Part shown: positions 52,053 through 60,043 of the stretch, one piece after another
Position numbering within the stretch: position 1 is the stretch's first letter
How the letters are laid out: each line of letters begins with the position of its first letter
Origin: Bacteroidaceae bacterium
Lineage (GTDB): Bacteria > Bacteroidota > Bacteroidia > Bacteroidales > Bacteroidaceae
Direction: 5' to 3'
NCBI GenBank assembly: GCA_017650105.1
Contig: JAGCFO010000029.1
Location: 62,001 to 126,000 of the forward strand
DNA: 64,000 nucleotides
The notes under the pieces: generated by a model
What the model was told of the DNA's origin: nothing
What the model saw: only the letters and a program-made list of their open reading frames with translations
The model's database searches: none
Program-made: the position numbers and the translations under genes

Positions 52053-53708
52053 ATGAAAAAAACGATCCTGTTATTTCTGGGAATGGTAATCCTTTCGGTT
52101 GCCACGAGCCTTGCTTGCACCAACTTCATTGTGGGAAAGGCTGCGAGTGCTGACGGCTCTGTGATTGTAAGCTATTCGGCTGATTCATACGGAATGTATG
52201 GCTATCTGGCGCATTTCCCTGCTGCCGTGCATCCCGAAGGCGCTATGCGCGATGTGTATGAATGGGATACGAACAAGCATCTCGGACAAATCCCTGAGGC
52301 TCCTGTCACCTATAACGTGATTGGCAATATGAACGAGTGGCAAGTCACCATCGGTGAAACCACCAACGGAGGACGTGAGGAGTGCTGGGAAGGACCTGGA
52401 GTGATTGACTACGGAAGCCTTATCTACATCGCTCTTCAGCGTGCGCGTACCGCTCGCGAAGCCGTTCTCATCATGACTTCGCTTGTGAAAGAGCACGGAT
52501 ATGTGAGCGAGGGAGAGACTTTCTCGATTGCCGATCCTAACGAAGCCTGGATTATGGAGATGATAGGCAAAGGAAAGGAAGAAAAAGGAGCCGTCTGGGT
52601 TGCTCTCCGTTTGCCCGACGATGTTATCTGTGCGCATGCCAATCAAGCACGCGTGCGTCAGTTCCCTCTCGACGATCCCGAGAACTGCCTCTATGCCGAA
52701 GACGTCATCACCTTTGCCCGCAAGAAAGGGTGGTACAACGGAGCCGACAAAGACTTCAGCTTTGCGGATGTATATAACCCGCTGACTTTCGACGGCTTGC
52801 GTTTCTGCGATGCTCGCGTGTGGTCATTCTTTAATCTCTACGCTGATGCGGATATGAGCAAGTGGCTCCCCAGCGCTAAGGGCGACGTGAAGGCAGAACC
52901 TATCCCTCTCTATTTCAAGCCCAAGCATAAAATCAGCGTGCAGGATGTGCAGAAGGCTATGCGCGATCATTACGAAGGAACAGACCTTGATATGACAGGC
53001 GACTTGGGTGCTGGAGCCTGGTCGATGCCTTATCGTCTGCGCCCTCTCACCTATAAGGTTGACGGAAAAGACTACTTTAACGAGCGCACTATCAGCACTT
53101 TCCAGACGGGCTTCACCTTTGTGGGACAGATGCGCAGCTGGCTTCCTCGCGAGATAGGAGGAGTACTCTGGTTTGGCAACGACGACGCCAACACCTCTGT
53201 CTATACTCCCGTTTACTGCTCCATCACGGAGGCTCCCGCTTGCTATAGCGTAGAGGCTGGCGATGCTGTCACCTTCTCCTTCGAGAGTGCTTTCTGGATG
53301 TTCAACTGGGTGAGCAATATGGTGTATATGCGTTACTCTATGATGATCGACGACCTTCGCAAGGTGCAGACATCCCTTGAGGAGAGCTTCTTCGCCTCTC
53401 AGAAAGAGGTTGAGAAGGAAGCGCTCTCTATCTTCAAGGCAAACCCCTCAGCTGCAGTAGCTTATCTTACAAAATACAGCGCCTGCACAGCCGATAAGAC
53501 GATGAAGGATTGGATGACGTTGGCTCAGAAACTGATTGTGAAGTACAACGACTGCGTCATCAAGCCCGAGAACGAGGACGGCACCTTCAAGCGCACTGAG
53601 ACAGGATTAGGCGAGCGTGTCATCACTCCAGGATATCCCGAAGACTTCAACCGTCGCGTCGTCAAGGAGACAAAGAAACGCTATCAGGTGCCTGCCTCGA
53701 AAAAGTAA
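52053..53708 (+). CDS. C69-family dipeptidase (PepD-like, exported)
   Basis: An Ntn-hydrolase peptidase releasing dipeptides. The signal peptide (MKKTILLFLGMVILSVATSL) is cut so that Cys22, in ACTNFIVGK, becomes the N-terminal nucleophile. Further family regions: ASADGSVIVSYSAD (about 31-44), GNMNEWQVTIGETTNGGREE (about 91-110), EGETFSIADPNEAWIMEMIG (about 152-171) and AHANQARV. The 551-residue length is usual. It follows the M23 peptidase by 27 nt on the same strand. Gene order with peptidoglycan and protein breakdown enzymes suggests nutrient use of peptides. No unusual feature. Confidence 0.93.
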   Translation: MKKTILLFLGMVILSVATSLACTNFIVGKAASADGSVIVSYSADSYGMYGYLAHFPAAVHPEGAMRDVYEWDTNKHLGQIPEAPVTYNVIGNMNEWQVTIGETTNGGREECWEGPGVIDYGSLIYIALQRARTAREAVLIMTSLVKEHGYVSEGETFSIADPNEAWIMEMIGKGKEEKGAVWVALRLPDDVICAHANQARVRQFPLDDPENCLYAEDVITFARKKGWYNGADKDFSFADVYNPLTFDGLRFCDARVWSFFNLYADADMSKWLPSAKGDVKAEPIPLYFKPKHKISVQDVQKAMRDHYEGTDLDMTGDLGAGAWSMPYRLRPLTYKVDGKDYFNERTISTFQTGFTFVGQMRSWLPREIGGVLWFGNDDANTSVYTPVYCSITEAPACYSVEAGDAVTFSFESAFWMFNWVSNMVYMRYSMMIDDLRKVQTSLEESFFASQKEVEKEALSIFKANPSAAVAYLTKYSACTADKTMKDWMTLAQKLIVKYNDCVIKPENEDGTFKRTETGLGERVITPGYPEDFNRRVVKETKKRYQVPASKK

Positions 53709-53810
53709 TACATCCATCCTTTCATCCCTTCGGAAAAGCTGTCTGAAAAGTACTCAGAGCATACCCGAATATGAAGAAAGAAAAAATTTTTATCTATAAA
53801 GAAAAACACT

Positions 53811-55547
53811 ATGGACAATGAACTTCTGAAAACCGTGAGGGAGCGTGCTGCCGCTTGGCTTACTCCCGCATACGATGCAGCCACACAGGCTGAAGTACGT
53901 CAACTGCTTGAGGCTGAGGACCCAAGCACCCTCGTAGACGCCTTCTACAAAGATTTGGAATTCGGCACGGGAGGCCTGCGCGGAATTATGGGCGCCGGCA
54001 GCAACCGAATGAATATCTACACCGTAGGAATGGCTACGCAAGGATTCGCAAACTACATCAACAAGGCCTACCCGAAGGGAGGCTCGAGCGTTGTCGTCGG
54101 GCACGACTGTCGAAACAACTCGCGCCTCTTTGCCGAAACGGTAGCTGCTATCTTTTCGGCAAACGGCATCAAGGTCTATCTCTTTGAGAGCCTGCGTCCT
54201 ACGCCCGAAGTCTCCTTCGCTATCCGTCATCTGCATGCGCAGGCTGGCGTTAACGTGACAGCTTCGCACAATCCGCGTGAGTATAACGGCTACAAGGCCT
54301 ACTGGAGCGACGGAGCCCAGGTTCTCGCTCCGCATGATGTGGGCATAATAGAAGAGGTAAACAAGGTGACGGTGCCCGACATCAAGTTTGAGAAAAACGA
54401 GGACCTCATCCACATTATCGGTGGAGAGATGGACTACGACTACATGATGGCTGTGAAGAGCGCTATGGTGGATCAAGACGTTATCCTGAGGCAGAAAGAC
54501 CTCAATATCGTCTATTCAGCAATGCACGGAACAGGGCGCGTGATAGTTCCTCTTTGCCTTCGCTCGTGGGGATTCCAGAATATCAACGTGGTGCCCGAGC
54601 AAATGGTTGTCGACGGCAACTTCCCCACAGTCGTTTCCCCCAATCCCGAGAACCCAGAGGCTATGACGCTCGGTATGAAACTGGGAACCAAGCTCAACGC
54701 TGACCTCGTGGTAGCTACCGACCCTGATGCCGATCGTTTGGCAATCGTCTGTCGCGATTCGAAGGGAGAATGGGTTATCATCAACGGAAACCAGACTTGC
54801 ATGATGTTCTGCTACTACATCATCAAGAACAAGAAAGCCCTAGGGCAACTGAAACCCAACGATTTCCTCGTGAAGACGATAGTTACGACGGAGGTTATCG
54901 CTGAAATGGCAAAGCGGAACGGTGTCAACTTGCGCGACTGCTACACGGGCTTCAAGTGGATTGCAAACGAGATTGCTATCTCAGAAGGGAAAGAGAGCTA
55001 TATCGGCGGAGGAGAGGAGAGTTTCGGATTCCTTCCCTACGATAAGGTACGCGACAAGGATGCGCCAGCTTCCATCTGCCTCATTTGCGAGATTGCTGCC
55101 TGGGCAAAGGATCAAGGCAAGACTCTCTATGATTTGCTGATGGATATCTACCTTGAGTACGGTTTCTCGAAGGAGGTGACAGTCAATGTAGTACGTCCTG
55201 GAAAGTCGGGAGCCGATGAAATCAAGGCGATGATGGAGAATTTCCGCAGCAATCCTCTGAAGGAACTTTGCGGAAGCCCCGTTGTCTGCATGAAAGATTT
55301 CAAGACGCTGAAGATGACCGACTCCGAGGGGAAGGTAACTCCTATCGAGATGCCTGCTACCAGCAACGTGCTGCAGTATTTCTCAGCTAACGGTGACAAA
55401 GTGAGCGTTCGTCCCAGCGGTACGGAGCCGAAGATAAAGTTCTACATCGAAGCTAAGGGGCAAATGAAGTCTGCACAGGACTATGATGCCTGTTGCGCTG
55501 CTGCCGATGAGAAAGTTGCTGCCATTCGCAAGGCGCTCGGCATCTGA
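53811..55547 (+). CDS. Phosphohexomutase (phosphoglucomutase/phosphomannomutase type)
   Basis: Interconverts hexose 1- and 6-phosphates, feeding nucleotide-sugar synthesis for the glycan genes in the window. The 578-residue enzyme has the phosphoserine loop TASHNP with Ser152, the Mg site TDPDADR with Asp304, Asp306 and Asp308, the sugar-binding GGEESFG (about 404-410) and the phosphate-binding RPSGTEPK near the C-terminus. The length matches the long phosphoglucomutase (PGM2-like) group common in Bacteroidetes. Gene is flanked by a promoterless 102-nt gap upstream and a terminator downstream. Confidence 0.95.
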   Translation: MDNELLKTVRERAAAWLTPAYDAATQAEVRQLLEAEDPSTLVDAFYKDLEFGTGGLRGIMGAGSNRMNIYTVGMATQGFANYINKAYPKGGSSVVVGHDCRNNSRLFAETVAAIFSANGIKVYLFESLRPTPEVSFAIRHLHAQAGVNVTASHNPREYNGYKAYWSDGAQVLAPHDVGIIEEVNKVTVPDIKFEKNEDLIHIIGGEMDYDYMMAVKSAMVDQDVILRQKDLNIVYSAMHGTGRVIVPLCLRSWGFQNINVVPEQMVVDGNFPTVVSPNPENPEAMTLGMKLGTKLNADLVVATDPDADRLAIVCRDSKGEWVIINGNQTCMMFCYYIIKNKKALGQLKPNDFLVKTIVTTEVIAEMAKRNGVNLRDCYTGFKWIANEIAISEGKESYIGGGEESFGFLPYDKVRDKDAPASICLICEIAAWAKDQGKTLYDLLMDIYLEYGFSKEVTVNVVRPGKSGADEIKAMMENFRSNPLKELCGSPVVCMKDFKTLKMTDSEGKVTPIEMPATSNVLQYFSANGDKVSVRPSGTEPKIKFYIEAKGQMKSAQDYDACCAAADEKVAAIRKALGI

Positions 55548-55592
55548 TGCCTGAGCGAGTAATTCGCAAAAACCGTTTTTGATTTTTTGATT

Positions 55593-55636
55593 GAGGAGTG
55601 GATGTGTTGATTTCTTCTTTCCACTCCTCCTTTTTA
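55593..55636 (+). terminator. Rho-independent terminator
   Basis: GAGGAGTGGA (55593-55602) is complementary to TCCACTCCTC (55620-55629), a 10-bp stem with a 17-nt loop, followed by CTTTTT. Ends the phosphohexomutase transcript 46 nt after its stop. Confidence 0.85.
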
Positions 55637-55678
55637 ATTTAGTATTAGCTCAACGATAATAAACTACTGCTCAACACT

Positions 55679-58600
55679 ATGTCACGCCGAATCTCTCACA
55701 CATTCTTGTCTTTGTGTTTTCTTGTCTGCCTTCCGGGTAACGTTTTGGCTCAGAAGTACAATTTTGATTCAGACTGGTATTGTGTCGTTGACGATGCTGC
55801 AACTCTGACGGAATTCTATGCTCATCGGGAACAGAAGGCTGGTTCTGTCAGGAATGTGACTTTACCTTACGCTTGGAACGAAGATTCTGCCTTTGCCGTA
55901 AATATAGCAGAACTTCCTGTGGGGGTTGCTTGGTATTGGAAATCTTTTTCTCTTCCAACCCAGCCTGCTGACGGACATGTGTTCGTTGAGTTTGAAGGTG
56001 TGCGCCAGGCTGCCGACGTGTGGGTTAACGGGCAATTTGTGGGGTATAACGAAAACGGAGTGATGGCTTTCGGATTCGAGCTGACGCCCTATCTTCAAGA
56101 TGGGAAAAACGAAATCGTAGTACGCACCGATAATCGTTGGGACTATCGGGAAAGAGTTTCCGGAGCAACTCTCCAATGGAACAACCGCAACTTCAACGCA
56201 AACTACGGAGGCATCAACCGACACGTGAACCTTTATGTAAAAGGCGCTGTGTTCCAGACTTTACCACTCTACAGTAATTTGAAAACGACAGGCGTTTACA
56301 TCTACGGAACAGATTATGACATTCCCAAAAAGAAAGCTACTGTTCACATCGAGAGTCAGACGGTAAACAGCAGCGACAAGCCTTTGAGACTTGCGTTGCA
56401 TACGGAGATATTTGACGTCGAGGGGCGTCGTGTCGCATCGTTCAAGGGAGCTTCTCAAATGGTGGCTTCGGGTGATACGTTGACGCTGACAACCTCTCGA
56501 AGGCTGTCGGGCTTGCATTTCTGGAGCTGGGGATATGGTTATCTTTATACCGTGAAATCGCGCGTGATGTGTGGAAAGGAGTGTCTCGATGAAACTGTTA
56601 CCCGTACGGGTTTCCGCAAGACACGCTTTGCCGAAGGGAAAATATGGCTGAATGATCGAGTAATGATGGTTCACGGGTTTGCTCAGCGTAGCACCAATGA
56701 ATGGCCTGCCGTAGGAGTAGATATTCCTGCCTGGATGAGCGACTACACCAATTCCCTGATGGTGGATGCCGGCGGAAATGTGGTTCGTTGGATGCATGTG
56801 ACTCCTTCGCATCAAGATGTCCTTTCGTGCGATAGAGTAGGACTCCTGCAGGCTGTTCCAGCTGGAGACAGCGAGGGAGATAGTCGCGGAAGGCAATGGG
56901 AGGCACGCGTGGAGTTGATGCGTGATGCTATTATCTATCTCCGTAACAGCCCATCCATTTTGTTCTGGGAAGGAGGAAACGAAAGCATCAGTCGTGAGCA
57001 TATGAAGGCGTTGTTGGCAGTGCGGGATGAATTTGATCCTCACGGAGGACGCGCTATGGGAAGTCGTGAGATGTTGGATATAGACGAGGCTGAGTACGGA
57101 GGAGAGATGCTCTACATCAACAAAAGTGCAGGCAAGCCACTTTGGGCTATGGAGTATTGTCGCGATGAAGGGTATCGTCTTTATTGGGACGACAATTCCT
57201 ACCCTTGGCATCGTTCGGGCAGTGGGCCGTTACATAAGAAACAGCCCGCAACAGACTATAATCGAAACCAAGATGATTTGACAATAGAGCATATTCGTCG
57301 TTGGTACGACTATTGGGTAGAACGCCCCGGAATGGGCCGAAGGGTCAGCTCGGGAGGAGTGAAGATAATCTTTTCCGACACCAACACTCACGGTAGAAGT
57401 GAGTTTTCGCACAGAGTGAGCGGTGTGGTTGACGCAATGCGTATTCCTAAGGATTCCTATTTTGCCCATCAGGTGATGTGGGACAGCTGGGTAGAGACGG
57501 AGCACAATGCTACGCGGATTATCGGTCATTGGAATTACGAGGACGGCATTCGAAAGCCCGTTTATGTTGTTTCCACCAGCCCCGTAGTGGAATTGCTGCT
57601 TAACGGAGAACCTGTCGCGCGGAGCGAGAAGGCTGAATACGCTTTTCTGCATACGTTCAACGATGTTGAGTGGAAGCCAGGAGTGTTGAAGGCTATCGGA
57701 TATGCAGCCGACGGAGCTACGGTAGAATCGGAGGATATTCGAGAAACGGCAGGCGCGCCTTCCTCTCTTCATCTAACGTTGGTAGGAGAGGGGCTGCGCT
57801 CTTCTACTATGCTTGCCGACGGTTCCGATGCTATGCTTGTTGAAGTGGAAGTTGTGGATGCAGAAGGGCGTCGTTGCCCACTTGACAACCGAACTATTCA
57901 GTGGAGCTTGGAAGGTCCTGCTGTTTGGCGTGGAGGGCTGGCTAAGAGTCCAGATAGAGACAATCACATATTAGATAAAGATATTCCCGTAGAATGTGGT
58001 GTCGGACGTGTGTTAGTGCGCAGTACTTCTTTGTCGGGTACCATTACCCTCACAGCTTCGGCAAAAGGACTTCCATCAGAAAGTATTAGCTGGCAGTCGG
58101 TGCCTGTCGCGGTTTCCGAAGGACTCGGCACAACTTTCTCGGAAGATGGGCTTCGTTGTCATCTCGATAGGGGAGAGACGCCTCTCACACCTTCGTATAA
58201 AGACCACAAGCGTAGCATAGCCGTGATATCCTCGGAGGCTGGTGCCAACAATGAGGATGCTCCCAAGAGTTACGACGATAACGAATTGAGCGAGTGGCAT
58301 AACGACGGGCGACTTTCGACAGCTTGGATTACCTATACTTTGGCTGAAGAAACGGCTATTGATGACGTCTGCCTGAAGCTCACAGGATGGCGTCAGCGTA
58401 GCTATCCATTGGAGATATTGGCAGGCGACAGCGTTGTCTGGCGTGGAAATACTCCCCGCTCGCTGGGATATATTCATTTGGCAATCGAACATCCTATTCC
58501 CTCACGCACTATCACCTTGCGGCAGATAGGAGCGTTGTCGGAGAAGGAGGCTTTCGGGCAAATCGTTGAGGTAGCAGCACCGACTGCGGGAGAACTTGAC

Positions 58601-58681
58601 TTATACAAGACGCCCGGAAGCGAGAACGTGAAGGGTGAACTGCGTATCGTTGAGGCTGACTTCCTGCAGAGCTTGCCTTAA
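55679..58681 (+). CDS. Exported glycoside hydrolase family 2 protein
   Basis: A 1000-residue secreted hydrolase resembling GH2 beta-galactosidases and relatives. Signal peptide at 1-24 (MSRRISHTFLSLCFLVCLPG...). Sugar-binding domain (about 30-205), immunoglobulin-like domain, then the TIM barrel where PSILFWEGGNESIS places the acid/base Glu near 434 and KPLWAMEYC the probable nucleophile Glu near 492. Later a DUF4982-like domain (VELLLNGEPVARSE, about 640), another beta domain and a discoidin-like C-terminal module (about 870-980, WHNDGRLSTAWITY). The acid/base motif is FWEGGNES rather than the common WSLGNES. No susC/susD pair is adjacent; substrate not predictable. Confidence 0.88.
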   Translation: MSRRISHTFLSLCFLVCLPGNVLAQKYNFDSDWYCVVDDAATLTEFYAHREQKAGSVRNVTLPYAWNEDSAFAVNIAELPVGVAWYWKSFSLPTQPADGHVFVEFEGVRQAADVWVNGQFVGYNENGVMAFGFELTPYLQDGKNEIVVRTDNRWDYRERVSGATLQWNNRNFNANYGGINRHVNLYVKGAVFQTLPLYSNLKTTGVYIYGTDYDIPKKKATVHIESQTVNSSDKPLRLALHTEIFDVEGRRVASFKGASQMVASGDTLTLTTSRRLSGLHFWSWGYGYLYTVKSRVMCGKECLDETVTRTGFRKTRFAEGKIWLNDRVMMVHGFAQRSTNEWPAVGVDIPAWMSDYTNSLMVDAGGNVVRWMHVTPSHQDVLSCDRVGLLQAVPAGDSEGDSRGRQWEARVELMRDAIIYLRNSPSILFWEGGNESISREHMKALLAVRDEFDPHGGRAMGSREMLDIDEAEYGGEMLYINKSAGKPLWAMEYCRDEGYRLYWDDNSYPWHRSGSGPLHKKQPATDYNRNQDDLTIEHIRRWYDYWVERPGMGRRVSSGGVKIIFSDTNTHGRSEFSHRVSGVVDAMRIPKDSYFAHQVMWDSWVETEHNATRIIGHWNYEDGIRKPVYVVSTSPVVELLLNGEPVARSEKAEYAFLHTFNDVEWKPGVLKAIGYAADGATVESEDIRETAGAPSSLHLTLVGEGLRSSTMLADGSDAMLVEVEVVDAEGRRCPLDNRTIQWSLEGPAVWRGGLAKSPDRDNHILDKDIPVECGVGRVLVRSTSLSGTITLTASAKGLPSESISWQSVPVAVSEGLGTTFSEDGLRCHLDRGETPLTPSYKDHKRSIAVISSEAGANNEDAPKSYDDNELSEWHNDGRLSTAWITYTLAEETAIDDVCLKLTGWRQRSYPLEILAGDSVVWRGNTPRSLGYIHLAIEHPIPSRTITLRQIGALSEKEAFGQIVEVAAPTAGELDLYKTPGSENVKGELRIVEADFLQSLP

Positions 58682-58698
58682 CATAGTGGAATGCTCTA

Positions 58699-59676
58699 CT
58701 ACAGCCTTCCTGTAATTTGCCGTAGGAAGAAATAGAGCCACTCCTGAAGCATGAATGTGCGGAAAGAAAGGCAAGGCTTGTAGCCGAATTTGAGTTTGAT
58801 AGATTTGGGTAACGCACGTTTGTCGATGCTCTTTCGGGCGTCGGCAATCATCTCTCGGGCTTGTTGTTTCTCGCTATGAGTGAAATGTTTGCGGTTCAGA
58901 TAGAGGTAGTAGCAGTTGTCGACCAGTTGCAGCCAACGATACTTCTCATAGTAATCCAAGATACTCTTTTCGGTTCCCTCCTCCACGAGCATCTGCCGCA
59001 TGTGTTGTTGCGCGAGCAGGCTGTCGAAATGCCTCATGCTGATTTGCTGCGTGCACGAATTCTCGTGTTGCCGATAGTAGTAAATTCCCCTACAGGCACG
59101 CACCTCTCGGCTGCTGAGATAGTGCAGCCTTGTGGTGTTGTCGTCGCTATAGAGTCGTGCGGTGTCGTCATAGGGCCAACGGCGTTGAATTTCAGCGCGT
59201 ATGATGTAGAGCCCGTGTATCTGCCAATCGAGGCTGAGGCGCATAGCATCCTTCCCGCTAAGAGAGGGCAGAGGGAGGGAAGGGTAGCGTTCTGCTCTGT
59301 CGGGCCATACCTTCACTAAGTCGAAAAGGACGGCATCCGTCTCGGGATGTTGCTGCGCTACGTCCCAAGCCTGTTCGAGGGCATCGGGAGCCAGCCAGTC
59401 GTCGGCATCCACCATTGTGATGAACTCCCCGTCGGCAATCTCTATCCCCCTGTTGCGCGCTGCTGCCTGTCCCTCGTTCTGTGGAGTCTGTATGACGATG
59501 ATGCGATTGTCTTCGGCAGCAAACTCATTGATAATCTGCAGCGAATGGTCGGTGGAGCAGTCGTCGATGCAGATAATCTGGATGTCGCGCAACGTCTGGT
59601 TTCTCAAAGAGTTGATGCACTGAGGGAGAAAGGGCTCGGCATTGTATACGGCGCAAAGGATGCTGATTTTGCTCAT
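58699..59676 (-). CDS. GT2-family glycosyltransferase
   Basis: A 325-residue GT2 enzyme. Starts MSKISILCAVYNAEPFLPQC; motifs CIDDCSTDHS (about 36-45), EGQAAARNRGIEIADGEF (about 65-82) and TMVDADDW (about 83-90). The C-terminal half has aromatic-rich helices including YEKYRWLQLVDNCYYLYLN, and a final segment LQEWLYFFLRQITG. It is convergent with the GH2 gene (17 bp between stops) and alone on its strand here. The dispersed 60-bp repeat lies about 80 nt upstream of its start, so it might carry or disturb its promoter. Confidence 0.87.
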   Translation of the reverse strand: MSKISILCAVYNAEPFLPQCINSLRNQTLRDIQIICIDDCSTDHSLQIINEFAAEDNRIIVIQTPQNEGQAAARNRGIEIADGEFITMVDADDWLAPDALEQAWDVAQQHPETDAVLFDLVKVWPDRAERYPSLPLPSLSGKDAMRLSLDWQIHGLYIIRAEIQRRWPYDDTARLYSDDNTTRLHYLSSREVRACRGIYYYRQHENSCTQQISMRHFDSLLAQQHMRQMLVEEGTEKSILDYYEKYRWLQLVDNCYYLYLNRKHFTHSEKQQAREMIADARKSIDKRALPKSIKLKFGYKPCLSFRTFMLQEWLYFFLRQITGRL

Positions 59677-59753
59677 AGGTTAGGTGGGTGGTTTCGAGTG
59701 GATTTCGCAGGGCTTTCAGAAGATGCTGTGGGGCAGGAAAAACGGGCTTAAAA

Positions 59754-59813
59754 TATGAAGAAGGAATCTCGCGATATGAAGAAGGGAAAAAATTTTTTGA
59801 AGAAAGAAAAAAA
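59754..59813 (-). repeat. 60-bp dispersed intergenic repeat, copy 2 (inverted)
   Basis: Reverse complement of copy 1 at 6953-7012 with one mismatch. Here it lies in the 367-nt divergent gap between the GT2 gene (starting 59676) and the golvesin-domain gene (starting 60044). The AAAAAATTTTTT centre and TCTCGCGA are kept. Flanking bases do not match copy 1, so the element's edges are well defined by the comparison. Confidence 0.8.
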
Positions 59814-59895
59814 CTTTTTGGGTAATACTTATTTTTTCGTCTCAAACTAATGTCGGCACAAAAATAAGTAAAAATTTCGATTTGAGCCCTATAAA

Positions 59896-59927
59896 TTTCT
59901 TGATTTCGATAAAACAACTTATTTTTG
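59896..59927 (+). promoter_or_regulatory. Promoter of the golvesin-domain gene
   Basis: TATTTTTG at 59920-59927 fits TAnnTTTG; TTTC at 59896-59899, 20 nt upstream, fits three of four bases of TTTG. The leader to ATG 60044 is about 110 nt. The remainder of the gap holds the 60-bp repeat at 59754 and nothing else I can name. Confidence 0.6.
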
Positions 59928-60043
59928 TAGCGGTGAAGGGTGGGTTGATTCGTCGTGTTGCCTGCAGAGGGCTGCTGCACACGTCTCCCTGCTCACACCG
60001 ATGCAAGTTTTTTCATTTTCCTGACTGGTGACACATCTTCTAT

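Noticed and set aside
56261..57211. 316-codon open frame antisense to the GH2 gene
   Set aside because: Opposite a clear GH2 gene with intact catalytic motifs; the antisense protein shows no domain and no plausible start context.
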